From Ceraceosorus guamensis (lineage: Eukaryota; Basidiomycota; Exobasidiomycetes; Ceraceosorales; Ceraceosoraceae): a stretch of 64,000 bases of DNA. Below the pieces are notes generated by a model. The model was not told where the DNA came from, did no database searches, and saw only the letters and a list, made by a program, of their open reading frames with translations. A program made the position numbers and the translations under genes. This document shows, piece after piece, positions 44,078-55,694 of the stretch; the stretch's first letter is position 1; each line of letters opens with the position of its first letter. Where the stretch lies: NCBI RefSeq assembly GCF_003144195.1, contig NW_020289997.1, forward strand, positions 124,001 through 188,000, written 5' to 3'.

Positions 44078-46375
44078 ATGGGACCTCTTCCGGACTGGGA
44101 CGTGGCTGATGCAGGCGAGCACGCCCGACAGTCTCGAGCTTCTGCCTCAGTCAGGCCTGTCCCTACCTCTTCACCACGGACAAAGGCCCGCTGGCACGGC
44201 AAGCAGCGTTTGAGTGACAGAGACGCCGCTGCGAATGATGTGGATTTGGTCGGGAGCGATGAGGTCGGCAGGATGAAAAGAGTGGGTAGAAGTATGGGCG
44301 TGATCTTGAGGAGACACATGTACTTTGTCGGGCCTGGAATCATGAGCTCGGTAGCCTTCATGGGTGAGTCTGGCAATGCCCCCCCCCCCCCCCCGCGGCG
44401 TAAAGCCTCTGTCGCTGACCTTCGTCCTTCTCCCATGCTTTCGTCTTGCCTCTGCAGATCCTGGGAATTGGTCGACAGATTTGTCGGCAGGTGCTCAGTA
44501 CGGCTACAAGTTGCTCTTCGTCATCCTTCTCTCTTCCGTCATGGGCATTTTGCTGCAAGTGCTGGCAGTGCGCATGGGCGCAGTCGTTGGTGTCGATCTC
44601 GCCAGAGCCACTAGGCTGTGGCTTCTGCCAGAGGAAAGAGACAAGGAATTGAGCTTATACAGGGACGGGCTGGACGACACGGCCGCGGCGGAGCGGGCTG
44701 CTCTAAGCATTGATCAGAGAAAGCCTTGGCGAAAATGCAGATTGGGACTCCTCTGGTTGCTTTACATTGTTGCGGAGGGTGCCATCATCGCTACCGAGCT
44801 TGCCGAACTCGTAGGAAGCGCCATCGCACTGAACTTGTGAGTCAACTCTGACCCCCCGTCTTGACTCGAGATGCAGCTGTTCTCACCCGCTCGTCGATGC
44901 ATCCCAGGCTGTTTCCTGCCCTGCCAATCTGGGCGGGCACGCTCATCACCAGCGTCGACGTCTTTCTGATTCTCCTCATCTACCGAGAAGGCGCATCTAT
45001 GCGCGCATTCGAGCTGCTCATTGCTATCCTCGTCTTCATCGTCATGGGCTGCTTCATCGTTCTGCTCGTTCGTGTAAATGCCGACTGGGGAGATGTCTTC
45101 TACGGGTTCGTGCCGTCCAGCACCTTGGTGGAGAAGGATGCTCTTTATATTGGCGTTGGTATCGTCGGTGCTACCGTCATGCCGCACGCGCTCTTCAATG
45201 CAAGCCAATGGGCCACCGTAGACCGTCTGTTGACGCGCAAGGTCAACGCTGAGGCTGAAGGTCTGCCCGCTCCACGAGACAGTACAAACGAGCCCCGAGA
45301 CAGCGCAGACGGCCAATCTGTCCAGGAACGCATGGGCGACCATGACAGCAGGGGTACGGCTACTCAGGATCCGAAAGATGTGTCCAAGTACTTGCCAAAG
45401 TCCTTGGTTCGCTTAAGATCTCGAGCTCATGCCATGGCGGAGCGCTTTCCCACCTTCAGCTTGGGCGGACCAGCCATCCCTTCGCCCGAGAGCCACTCGC
45501 ATCGAGCTCCTCCTTCGGTCGCGAATATCAAGATACACCTGGCACATGCGACTGTCGACATTGTCTTGTCCTTGCTCATCTTCGCTCTAGTCGTCAACGC
45601 TGCCATTCTGATCGTCGCCGCCGCCGCTTTCTACTATGGCGGCAATCGCGAGGAAGTCGGCGATTTGTTTCAGGCGTTTGCGCTGATCAAATCGACAGTC
45701 GGTCACACATCTGCCATCCTATTCGCTGTCGCCTTGCTGGCAGCTGGACAATCTGCAAGTCTGACGGTGACACTGGCAGGCCAACTCATCTCCGAGGGTT
45801 TCATCCGGTGGACCACCAATCCTTTCGTCAGGAGAGCATTGACGAGAGGCATTGCTCTCATCCCTTCTTTCACAGTCGCTGCAGCTGTCGGCCGAAGCGG
45901 ACTGGATCGGATGCTCGTGGCGAGTCAAGTAGCCTTGTCCATGGCGCTCCCTTTCGTCCTCGTGCCCCTCCTTGTCGTCACTGGCAGTCGCTCTTGGATG
46001 ACGGTGCAGGAGTTGCCGCTTTCGGAGCACGAAGCGAATGTGCAACAGGACACCGTTCATGATGTTTCAGCACACGCCAAGAAGCCAGACGACGCAAAGG
46101 TCGCGGATGACTCGCACGCCGCCAATGATTCGCGCATCGCGGGAGGACCTGCATCCGCGCCTGAAGCTGTGATGCCTTCATCGTCGACTGAGCCGCCAGT
46201 GAACGCCGCTGCTGAAGCGTTGGCTGCAACCGGATCTGCGGTTGCAGACGAAGGACCACGCATCGGTCGATTCGCCAATCATTGGTCGGTCATCATCTTT
46301 GGTTGGTTGCTTTACGGCTTGATCCTCATCTGCGATGGCTTCGTCATCGTCACTTCTGCCATGGGCGATGACTGA
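44078..46375 (+). CDS. Nramp-family divalent metal transporter
   Basis: Proton-coupled Mn2+/Fe2+ importer of the SLC11/Smf family. Exons 44078-44363, 44458-44836 and 44908-46375; 710 residues. The metal-binding helix-1 motif DPGN (residues 96-99, split by intron 1) and helix-6 motif MPH (about 313-315, in GATVMPHALF) are both intact. The N-terminal 70 residues are hydrophilic. Compared with yeast Smf proteins there are long cytosolic loops: about residues 330-420 between TM6 and TM7, and an Asp/Ala-rich stretch at about 590-670 before the last helix. The GQSASLTVTLAGQLISEGF block is the other family signature. Whether it acts at the plasma membrane, vacuole or endosome cannot be read from sequence. 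Intron 1 carries a run of 16 Cs. Confidence 0.94.
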
Positions 46376-47299
46376 AAGACTGCGCTAGACTTGAATTTCG
46401 CACTCCTCTCGGGGGTTGCGCATACGCGCCTGGAAGCCACGCACGGTGGGAAGCGATCTTGTGCTTTGTCACGGCAGATCCTCACCTTTTCGACGTATCT
46501 TTGCACCCGCCTGTTCACAAAAGCCATCAAGGTTTTGTTCGCTTGTAGCAATAAAGTGTCACCGATACCTCAATTCCTACTCCTCTTTCTTGCATATAGA
46601 CTCTTCAGTAGACTCTTGCCACATCCCAATCTTGATGCGTGTTCAACAGCGACTCTCCCAGAGTGCCGATTGAGGGATCTTTTAGTATGCCTAGCCGCAG
46701 GACGTTTGTGTTTCAGACAGCGCACACGCAGCGCTGATTGTTCCTGCTCACGAGACGCGCCGCGTAAAGTGCAGCAGAGTATAAATCACACATGCAGTTA
46801 CGCTTGCCCTGCACACGCGCGGCCATTGAGAATTTTGAGATTTGAATGTGAATGCTCATGAAAGCACGCGGCTGCTGCAGCCTTCTGGGCTTATCGCGCA
46901 TGAAAAGGCAGAAGAATTGAAGGCAAGAGGAATCGTGAGAAAGTCAATCAGAATCAAGAATGAATGCCACAACGACCAAAATTCAGGTTTTTTGCTTCGT
47001 CAAGGAGGGGACAGGTTTGATGAATAGACGCAATTGTTTGTCACTTGAACAGCATTTAGTCTCAAGCATCCAGCCACCCATCTGTTCCACAAGCCGCCGA
47101 CAGGAATCTTTCGAGTCGAGCGTGGAGAGAAAGCCCCACTGCGCGAGGTCCACGCCAAGGAAGCCAGAGTTGTCGGTCTAAACGCACCCTTATCAGAATT
47201 AGCATACAGGTTGTCCAAGTGTGTAGAGGTGCTTCATCCGTTTCTTCATTGGAGATTTGCACTCTGCCGGGAACGCGCTTGGTAATCGACTTCGCAAGC
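46376..47299. other. Intergenic region between two transporters
   Basis: Nramp 3' UTR and permease promoter; no gene seen apart from the AATAAA listed separately. Confidence 0.5.
46550..46555 (+). terminator. Polyadenylation signal AATAAA of the Nramp gene
   Basis: Canonical hexamer about 175 nt after the Nramp stop codon. Confidence 0.45.
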
Positions 47300-49394
47300 A
47301 TGGACACGCTCGATTCCAAACCAGACACAGAGGCAGCGGCGCCAGTGCGCGAGAAGAATTCAGATAGCCTTCCTTCGCCCAGCACATCCAGCCCGAGACG
47401 CATGAACACTACTGGCCTTGTCGGTAGAGCAGCCAAGGTTGTGCGCACGCAGATGGACTGGTTGAGCACAAGAGAGGCGTGGTTAGGATCCTACAATTAT
47501 CGACGCCTATTCCAGCCTCGATGGCTGCCTTGGGCTAGAAGGTATCGCAGAGGAGCACCTCCAGAGCACGCTGGCGAACTGCCGTTCTATGGCCTCAATG
47601 ACCCTTTACCGATCGTGTTGGCTGCCATATGCGGCTTGCAGCACTGTTTGGCTATGCTTGCGGGTCTCATCACTCCTCCAATTATCGTGGCTTCCACATT
47701 CTCCCTGGACGCCTCGACCAGCTCTTATCTCATCTCGGCGTCCCTCATCGCTAGCGGCCTTTTGTCTTTGCTGCAAATGTCGGCCATACCGCTCTCGTTC
47801 ATCCCGTTGAGGTTCTTCAAGGACAAGCAAATCGGCACGGGCATAATTAGCGTCGTTGGAACGAGCTTCAACACTCTATCCGCAGCTTCGAGCATCTCCA
47901 CTGCGCTCTACGCAGATGGCGTGTGTCCTACCAGTCCACAAGGCGCTCGATTATCATGTCCGCAAGGCTATGGGTATCTGCTTGGCACATCTGCGCTCTG
48001 CGCATTGCTCCAGATTGGCATCAGCTTCGTCCCCGTCAAGCTCATCCGTCGCGCATTTCCGCCACTCATTACGGGTCCCGTCGTCTTTCTCATCGGCGCC
48101 AACCTGATCGGGAGCAGCGGATTCCTGGATTGGGCGGGTGGCAGCGGGGAATGCTCATCCCGGCCCGCAAGCGGACAATACTCGGTGTGCCCTCAAGTGG
48201 GCGCACCTCACGCTCTGCCTTGGGGATCACCCGAGTACCTTGGCCTTGGCTTCTTCTCTTTCATGACCATCGTCTTTGTCGAGCTGTTTGGCTCGCCAGC
48301 GATGAGATCGGCCAGCATCGTCATCGGACTCATCATTCCGACCGTCACGGCAGGCATAGGAGGAGGCTACACTTCGCGCTCGTCCATCGACGCTGCTCCC
48401 GCAATCACCTTCCTCTGGACGGAGACTTTTCCGCTTCGAGTATATGGACCTGCCGTCTTACCGTTGCTGGCAGTGTACCTGTCCATGACGGCAGAAGCCA
48501 CTGGAGATATCACGGCAGCGTCGGAGATGAGTCGGCTGAGCGTGCAGGGAGCAGACTTTGACAGGCGGATTCAAGGTGGTATCCTCAGCGACGGCCTGGG
48601 AGGACTATTATCAGCGCTGGGGACCATCACACCGCTGTCGGTCTTTGCCCAAAATACTAGCACCATCGGCATGACTCGAGTGGCCAATCGTCGAGCGGGC
48701 TACTGGTGTTGCGGCTTCTTGGTGCTGTTTGGAATCTTGGGCAAGATTGCTGGCGCCATTTTGGCCATCCCAGCACCTATCTTGGGCGGTGTGACGAGCT
48801 TCTTGTTCGCTAGCGTGGCTGTCGCTGGCCTCTCGCTGATCGCGCGAGTCGACATGCAAAGTCGCAGGAATCGCTTCGTCCTGGCATCGTCCCTGATGAT
48901 GGGATGCGGTAACCTTTTGGTCAAGGATTGGGCGACTTATCTGCTTCCAAGCACTGCGAATCACGCTCTAGCAGGATTCTTTACGTCGATCAAGGTGCGC
49001 GCTTGCTTAGCTGCCGCTCAATCAGCTTCTTCCTGACAACCGCTCTTGCTTCCCCTCACTTGCCGCAGATTCTGATTCAGACCCCCTTCGTGATTGCTGC
49101 ATTGTGAGTCGTCTGTGCATCCTCTTGACGTAATATTTGCAAAGGTGTTTGCTGACCGCCTTCATCACGACGTGCAGCACTGGATTTGTGGCCAATGCCA
49201 TATTACCATACGACGGCGAAGATTTGGCAGCGGAAGAGCGCGCACAAAAAGCCTCCCAGGCGTCTGCGCTAGAGCTTGAAATAGCTGTTTCAAGCGCTTA
49301 TCACAAAGGCGCTACGACAAGCTCTGTGGTCAGCGCAGCAGGCGATGAACAAGACGCGGAACATGAGATTGGGATAAGGCATAAGCAGCAGTGA
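47300..49394 (+). CDS. Purine/xanthine permease (nucleobase-ascorbate transporter family)
   Basis: Proton symporter for purines such as xanthine and uric acid, related to Aspergillus UapA/UapC. Exons 47300-48994, 49069-49103 and 49178-49394; 648 residues with about 14 membrane helices. Features: GLQHCLAMLAGLITPP in the first helix, the SPAMRSASIVIGLIIPT block, MTAEATGDITAASEMS in helix 8, and the family signature QNTSTIGMTRVANR starting at residue 451. In UapA the Gln-Asn of this signature and the helix-8 Glu set substrate specificity; both Gln451-Asn452 and a Glu in the helix-8 block are present. The cytosolic N-terminus is about 100 residues with the typical NDPLP entry. The C-terminal tail has acidic residues before the end, where UapA has an endocytic signal. 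The start is the first ATG after an open but ATG-free stretch. Confidence 0.94.
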
Positions 49395-50266
49395 CCATTC
49401 GCTCCGAGCTTGTATGATAGACACGACGGCTCCTGCGCTCATGCTCGCCGAAACGATCGAAGAGTCGAAATTGTCGATTGAGCAGGTCCGGGTTGAACAG
49501 CGATGTGTGACAATCGGCGCTCCCAGCTCATCAGGCTTTCGGATCTGGTGTGCGATCCGAAGAAAGGCGACCAACATCATGCATGCATTCACGCTTTCAT
49601 TGCTGCAAGAGGGCGGGCTGAGCAGCAAGCAAGCGAGCACGCACGCAAGCACGCAAACGGAGACGACACTGACCAGAGGGTGGATCATACACGAGTCTTT
49701 GGTGAGCGGATCGTACACGAGTCACCACGCAGCTACGAAGCACGAATACACGCGGATGGATGATGAGCAGCAGCGTGTGATGTGTGGCTGTGTTGGCACT
49801 TTTGCACGCGCAGCATGATATCCATGCAGACCTCGATCGATCGAGGCGGGCGATGCAACAAATCACGATCGAACAGCGCAACATCCGTTATAACGCAACG
49901 CGTCTCCATGCAGAGTCATGACCCGCGCGTGCTGAGAGTCCAACACCTCCGCGCGCCGCTGCGCGCTGATCAGCTGCGCCAAACTTTAATTTGCTAGCAG
50001 TTGCTGTGCCTAGACACGCGAATGTAGCAGTGAAGTCTGAGTCGCTGATGCGTTAATTTTGATTGAACAATTAATTAAGCTCGCGAGCGAGATTCGGCTG
50101 ATTGCTGGATGGCACGTTGCTGCGCACTTTTGAGATCGCGAGTCTCTCATCTTTATGGACCAGCTCTCTCTTCTCGACTGTGTTCCATCAGCACACCCAT
50201 ACCTCTCAAGACTACGCTGCTGTCGTCCTGCAAACGATCTTGCTTCCAACGCAAAGCCTCGCATAC
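49395..50266. other. Intergenic region
   Basis: About 870 bp with AT-rich patches (50030-50085) and CGATCGATCGA (49834-49845); no gene recognised. Confidence 0.5.
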
Positions 50267-51928
50267 ATGGCGGAACCGCAAGCACCTCGAAGGTTTTGGG
50301 CACCCCCGCGTGCAAGGGAACAATCGTTGGATGACTTTTTGAAAGAGAACAAGCCTTCTTCCGTCAAGAGATCGTACGACGGTTGGATATGGGTGGTGGG
50401 TCCGCGCAGATTACTGACTCAAGAAGCGGCGCCCATCAGTGAAGAGGTGCTGCTCAAAGCAAGGAGTATGGTCAAAAGTCTCGAAGATGAGATTCGGAGC
50501 ATAGACGTCAGTGCGATCTTGAAGAGATCAGCCGCTTGAGAGGAGCATGCATGTACGTGCGCTCAAATGTTTCTCGATCTTTGCAGGATGATCCGAATAT
50601 CCCTCTAAGAGGGCGCAAGGGTGTTCTGAGTAAGAAGCAAAGAAGGGACAAGGCGCAAGCCGATGCTGATCTAAAGTACAAGCTAGCCGAGTTGGCTGTG
50701 AGTTCTGGATTCAGCGTCGGCAAGTGGTAAGTCGAGTGTTCGTCACTTCATCATGCGTCAGACGCGCGTAGAATCAATGGCATTCTTGCTGTTTTTTCAG
50801 GCTTTTCTTCCGGCGCGGCACGAGCATCGATCTCTTGTTCGCAACGCTCGCCAAGTCGATCAGCGATGGACCCCTTTCGAGATTGAAGGCCGCTGTTACG
50901 ACCGTGAAGGCCGCCGTGCTACCGCAGCAGGAGAGTGAGGAGCAGGTCGTTTGCTTGTACTTTGACGATTTCTTCGATCAAGACACGGCGCGAGAGGTGA
51001 GCTCGTTGGCGTGACGCCAGCTCCAAAGGAACCTACGTCACCAGAGTCGCTGAATGCATCCGCTCTTTGAGACAGGTTCTCACCTGTGTCATCAAAGAAC
51101 ATGGTCAGTAGGCACACATTCATCGGGATCCTGACGGTCGGTCTGACACGCCTCTCTCTTTGCAGGCGTACTGCCCGCCGCCGCAAAGGTGAGAGTGCTG
51201 CAAATACACACAGTGGAGCACACACGCTCACCTCTTTTCTTGTCTTTGTATAATTGCAGTCTGACTTGTACACCGAGCTTGGCATCACCTCGAAGCACCC
51301 GACAGGTCTAAGGAGTACCGAATACCAGTGAGTGTGGCTCTATGTCTCTGTGCGACCTGCAAGGCTGATCGTGTCACTTCGCAGGCCCAAGGAGCTTTTG
51401 ATGCAATCTCAGATTGACGATTGGCAGGCTGCATACAACAAAACGCGCGACGGCGGTGTCAAGGTCCGTAGCAAATACGACCAAGTCAACGAGGCTGGTT
51501 TCGAAGATGATGGATTTGAGGACGCAGACAATGACCATGCTCGCAAACCAGTCGCTTTGTCCTCATCAAGCAAGGAAACGACTGCCCGGATTGAAGCACG
51601 AACGCTTCCAAGCCACGCAGCTTCTCCTGCGAAATCGCCGGTTCTGGCTACCTCAATAGACGCAGATGAAGACAGTGTGACGGAAAGCGAAGACGAGAAT
51701 GAGGTATGTTCTTGTCCGGTTGAATCTCCGACGCATGCGATAAACTGAATGGGCCCATGCTTATAACCCGCCAAGCCTCGAGCGAAAGTCACCGTGCGGC
51801 CGAAAGAAGTCGCCGCGACCGACGGCAGCGCAAAGCGTTCTGCGGACAACAATGGCAGATCTGCACCAACAGCAGCGCCCCCGGCCAAGAAAGCCAAGGG
51901 CGCTAGCACTCGCAAGGCTGTCTTTTGA
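50267..51928 (+). CDS. DUF1917 / UPF0696 (C11orf68-like) family protein
   Basis: Eight exons: 50267-50506, 50587-50726, 50801-50996, 51076-51103, 51166-51188, 51260-51327, 51385-51703 and 51776-51928; 388 residues, all in phase. Two donors are GTCAGT (after 50506 and 51103), weaker than the GTGAGT used elsewhere. The recognisable core is a WIWVVGPRRLL strand near residue 45, VGKWLFFRRGTSIDLLFATLAK, the VVCLYFDDFFD segment, and GITSKHPTGLRSTEYQPKELL, which is the most conserved part of this family. Molecular function is not established; relatives have an eIF4E-like fold in animals, so cap or nucleotide binding is speculative. The C-terminal 130 residues are low complexity with a likely nuclear signal (PPAKKAKGASTRK). 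Family assignment is from motif memory and is moderately sure. Confidence 0.78.
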
Positions 51929-52100
51929 GCAGCAATTGGCGGCAATTGGTGGCACTATCAAGGAGATACGAACACCTTTCTGTAGGCCATTCCAGATGGT
52001 GTCCAGCAACGGACGTACAACACGACTTTGGAAAGAGTGCTTGCGAGTGACGAGGTCACACCTGTCTTCCACGCGCAAGAGGCAACCTCTCTGAGCGCTC

Positions 52101-53069
52101 TCACCGGTTGAGCCTCATAAGCTTCCCAATGTAAGTTTGGCCCTTGTTGAAATCGACCACTTCACCGCTCTCCTTCGTGACTGCTTGACGATAGAGCGAG
52201 TCTTTGCGAACCTCGTTAAGCCACTCTTTGATGGCCGGCGAGATGTTGAGACCAGTGTTCTGACGCCATGCTTCCGAGCGATTATCAGCGATCGTGCTCA
52301 AAAATTCTAATGGGAATATGGCTCCGAACTGTGGACATGTGGCGAGCACCGGCTCGTCAGTCCAATGAGGCTTGCAGCGAGCGTGTCGAGACTTTGCTTG
52401 CGCCACTCACGTCTGCAGGGCCGAAACCGCCGTCAAGCGTTTGAATGATTCCCTTGCCCCCCTTTGCCTTGGTCTCACGCAGAGATCGTTCAACCCATTC
52501 CAGGTCCACTTTGAGTCCTCGCGCGATGGCCTGTTCTTGCAGCGAGGTACCTTCCTCTGTCAGGGCCTTGCCCTTGTTGGCGTAAAAGAGCGGAAGCGTG
52601 TGCAGCATCAGACCTGAAATGAGTGGGGTACGCGTCGCTCGAAGTAAGCACCTGCGCACAGCAGCACCTTTCATGACACGATATATTGGGCGAACTCACC
52701 ACCCTCGCTAAAAGCAAGCCAGAACTTGACATCCTGGGCCCTTTTGCTCCTCTCATCGAACTCGAAGCCTAGACGCTTCTTGGTGTGCTCAGGACTGAGA
52801 TGTCGGAGGAGGTGTTCCAAAATGTTGGGCGTTTCGAGCACTGCGAATTCTTGGCCGTCGTCGCCTAGGTCGGTCAAGGCAGGCGAGCGGCCCAAGGGAT
52901 GCACTGAAGCCAATCCCTTCTGGCTAAAGGCTGCATCCACGCTCAGTCTGGTCTCGGGATGACGAGGATATTGTATCAGCTTGTAAGGTGCGCCCAGCCA
53001 TTCCAGCAGCCACAGAGCTGCAATGGAGCGAGAAGCTTCTAGATGGTGGAGTGTGATGGAAGAGGACAT
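52101..53069 (-). CDS. Glutathione S-transferase, fungal Gtt1-like
   Basis: Conjugates glutathione to electrophiles or reduces peroxides. Exons 53069-52700, 52613-52411 and 52328-52101; 266 residues. The thioredoxin-fold N-domain begins ITLHHLEASRSIAALWLLEWLGAPYKL, with the SRS motif that supplies the active-site Ser in Gtt1-type enzymes. It continues HPLGRSPALTD and the glutathione-binding VLETPNILEHLL. The helical C-domain starts VKFWLAFSEGGLMLHTLPLF. The last exon (LEFLSTIADNRSEAWRQN...) completes helix 7-8. No signal or membrane segment is visible, so it is probably cytosolic. The gene is convergent with the DUF1917 gene, with only about 170 bp between stops. Subfamily placement is inferred; the GST fold itself is clear. 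Confidence 0.9.
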
Positions 53070-53664
53070 TTTGGTGAAGAGTGGATGTCACTGCTGGTGG
53101 TGGGTGCGAGTGTGAAGAGCGGAGCGCCAGCCTAAGTCGACTGTTGTGCTAACAAATCGTTGAGGATACGCAACGAAGCCAAGAAGGTTAGAGAGGAAGG
53201 ACCACAGTGCCAACCAATTGTTCGGATACGGCCTTAGTGCCTGCCGCCGTTGGCAATCACGTACTGCTACTTGCATGTGGAGGAGTGGACGGATAAACCG
53301 CTTAGTTGCCGCTTCGGAGGTGGCAAAGTGCCCGACGCGCCAGCGCTATGTTTACTCGCGTAGCGGCATGCATGGCCCGCGTGTTCGCAGCCGCAATTCG
53401 GAAGAGCTGACACTTTGATTGCAGCCCAAATGGCCTTTCTTGACCCTGTATATACAGCATGTGCGACTGCGCAGTCACACAGCCGAGCGACAGCAGCAGT
53501 ATCGCAGCGACAGATCTTCTTGGACATCGCTCGTAAAAATGCAAATTGTTTGGGCATCGACGCGCCCCGCTGGTGCGTTGCACCTGCCACAGTCGCGTCT
53601 TCGCTGAAGCAGATAACCCGATTCACAAAATCAAAATCCGGAAAATGAAAATCTTGCAAAATTT
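53070..53664. other. Intergenic region between GST and tRNA-Val
   Basis: GST promoter and tRNA 3' flank. A GGTGGCAAA nonamer lies at 53319-53327, and a TATATA at 53449-53454. Confidence 0.5.
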
Positions 53665-53761
53665 TGACGACTCTGGGGGTCGAACCCAGGACCTCTTGCG
53701 ACCACACAATGCCTTTCGACAATTGTGAAGCAAGCGCGCTAACCAACTGCGCCAAGCTGCC
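53665..53761 (-). tRNA. tRNA-Val (CAC) with a 23-nt intron
   Basis: Read on the minus strand from 53761: 7-nt acceptor GGCAGCT, TG, D-stem GCGC/GCGC, anticodon stem CTTGC/GCAAG with loop TTCACA, then the intron at the canonical position after base 37. A variable loop and the T-arm CTGGG TTCGACC CCCAG follow. The intron ends in ATTGTG, which pairs with the anticodon-side CACAAT, the classic pre-tRNA helix. Box A and box B patterns are present and a TTTT terminator follows within 10 nt. The acceptor stem is weak: one A-C mismatch (4-69) and two G-U pairs. So the gene could be decaying or need repair, or the acceptor may have diverged. D-arm and overall body resemble elongator tRNA-Met. Confidence 0.82.
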
Positions 53762-54314
53762 GTAGCAGCTTCGCTGCCAATTTTCACAATATAGTCCAAA
53801 CCCCAGAGATGAAGCATTTTCCGTTGCGGCCTGATGACGTCGAAGGCGTTTTGCCGATGCATGAGCGGAGAGACCAAGAGTGCAGTCCGTCACGAGTCGC
53901 AAGTCCTGGTGCACAAGCAGTCGGAACTGCATGCCGACAAAAAGCTGCAAAGGCGCAGCAGCAGCAGGTACCGGCATGAAAAGTTTGACTCAGACAGAAG
54001 AAGCAGCGACGTGCAGAGTCAACGAGCTGCTCCCTTCTTGTCGCGAGTTCAGGGCGCCCCCGTCTCGAGATCTCCAACAGCTTGTCGATGCAGACACCAA
54101 CCCTGCCGCTTCGCTTTGCACGTGCTGGAGGGCTTAAAGGCGGATCTTTGACGACAGTCACAGAAGGGCTAAGATCTCCTTCCTGCTCTGGAACGTCTCC
54201 GAATCAGCAGCTTCACTCTCGCATCCTTGCGTTGGGCATTGCGTGCTACGATCGGTGCGACAACAGCACACTGAGGACTTCGAGCGTCGTGCCCGACCGC
54301 GTAGCGACAATAGT
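53762..54314. other. Intergenic region tRNA-Val / DIC1
   Basis: About 550 bp with the tRNA 5' flank and the DIC1 promoter; nothing else recognised. Confidence 0.5.
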
Positions 54315-55694
54315 ATGGCTTCTCCAGCATCGTCAAGTGTTGCTTCGGCTCAGAGGAGGCCCAAGCCGCCGGCATACCCGTTCTACCTCGGAGGTGTAGC
54401 AGCATGTCTCGCATCGTTCGTGACACATCCACTGGATTGCGTCAAGAATCGGATGCAAACTGCAAAGGCAAAGCAGGGGATGTGGGACGCACTCAAGGGC
54501 ACCGCAAAGCACGATGGGATATCTGGATTGTATGCTGGCCTGACTGCGAGCTTGCTGCGGCAAATGACATACAGCGTCACTAGGTGAGTCTGGCGACAGG
54601 AGCAGTGACTCGACCGAACGCTTGAGCTGCGCTGCATGTCAAATGCTGCGACGTCCCAACACCTGTCACCGACTGTCGATCCTGCTCTGGGCGCGCTCGA
54701 GCTCTGCTCATCTTTCGTCGCCCGTTCTTCACAGGTTTGGGGCTTACGACTGGTTGAAAGTAGAGCTCAGAACGCCGTCTGATGGACCACCTAGCAAACC
54801 CCTGCCCGCATGGAAATTAGCAGCTTGTGCTTCAATAGCAGGCGCTGCAGGAGGTGTAGCAGGGAACCCGGCTGGTGAGTGCACTTGCAGATACCGCGCG
54901 GTGGCCTCTTGTCTTTTCTCAGCTTAAACCGCGCCTGCTCTGTGCTTGTCCTAGACATCATTCTCGTGCGGATGACGTCAGACCTCAACAGACCACCAGC
55001 AGAGCGGTATAATTATAAACATGCTCTACATGGGGTCTACCGTATGACTGTCACGGAGGGTCCCGTGTCGTTGTTCCGCGGTATCGTCCCAAACGTCACA
55101 AGAGCGGTGCTCATGAACGCATCTCAGCTCGCAACGTACGACTTCTTTAAGCATTCCTTGCTCAACACTGGGCTCTACAAGGAAGGCACATGGCTTCACT
55201 TCAGTGCAAGCTTCCTGGCAGGCACGGTTGCAACCACCGTTTGCAGCCCAGCTGAGTGAGTTGCGAAACGCGTCGCGATCACTTCCAAATAGCTTCGCTG
55301 ACTCCTGACAATCTGCCTTCGCTGCAGCGTTATCAAAGCTCGAGTCATGTCTGCGAACGGCGCTAGCGGTGGTACGATAGCGAAGCTGCAGCGGGCGATA
55401 CAAAAGGAGGGCATCGGCTTCTTGTTCCGTGGCTGGACACCGGCGTGGGTCAGATTGTCACCGAATGTGAGTACTGTGGATCTATCTGAAGGCGCCGTCG
55501 TGGCTGGGTGCTTCTTGTAATGCTGACGATGCTGTTCCGTATGTGGCATGCAGACAATCCTGATCTTTGTGATCCTCGAGAAGCTCCGATTGATGGTGGA
55601 CGTCGCGAGGGAACAGCAAGGGCTACCCTCACAACGAAATCCGGGCATTCCGGATGTGTCTGGCAGCGCAGAGCAAGACAACAAGAGATCATAG
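54315..55694 (+). CDS. DIC1: Mitochondrial dicarboxylate carrier
   Basis: Inner-membrane carrier that exchanges malate or succinate for phosphate. Exons 54315-54583, 54735-54874, 54955-55255, 55328-55466 and 55554-55694; 329 residues. Three repeats each carry the PxD/ExxK/R carrier signature: HPLDCVKNRMQ in the first, NPADIILVRMTSD in the second and SPADVIKARVMSA in the third. The sequences after helices 2, 4 and 6 (GISGLYAGLTASLLRQMTYS, FRGIVPNVTRAVLMNASQLA, FRGWTPAWVRLSPNTILIFV) match yeast Dic1 and human SLC25A10 closely. The intron after repeat-2 NPA splits the Asp codon, as does the intron after SPA in repeat 3. The C-terminus has a 35-residue hydrophilic extension. Location and substrate are inferred from family; identification is strong. 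Confidence 0.94.

Noticed and set aside
53319-53327. GGTGGCAAA, the proteasome-associated control element of yeast
   Set aside because: It lies in the GST promoter, not at RPN5, and Rpn4 is an ascomycete regulator; a single hit is likely chance.
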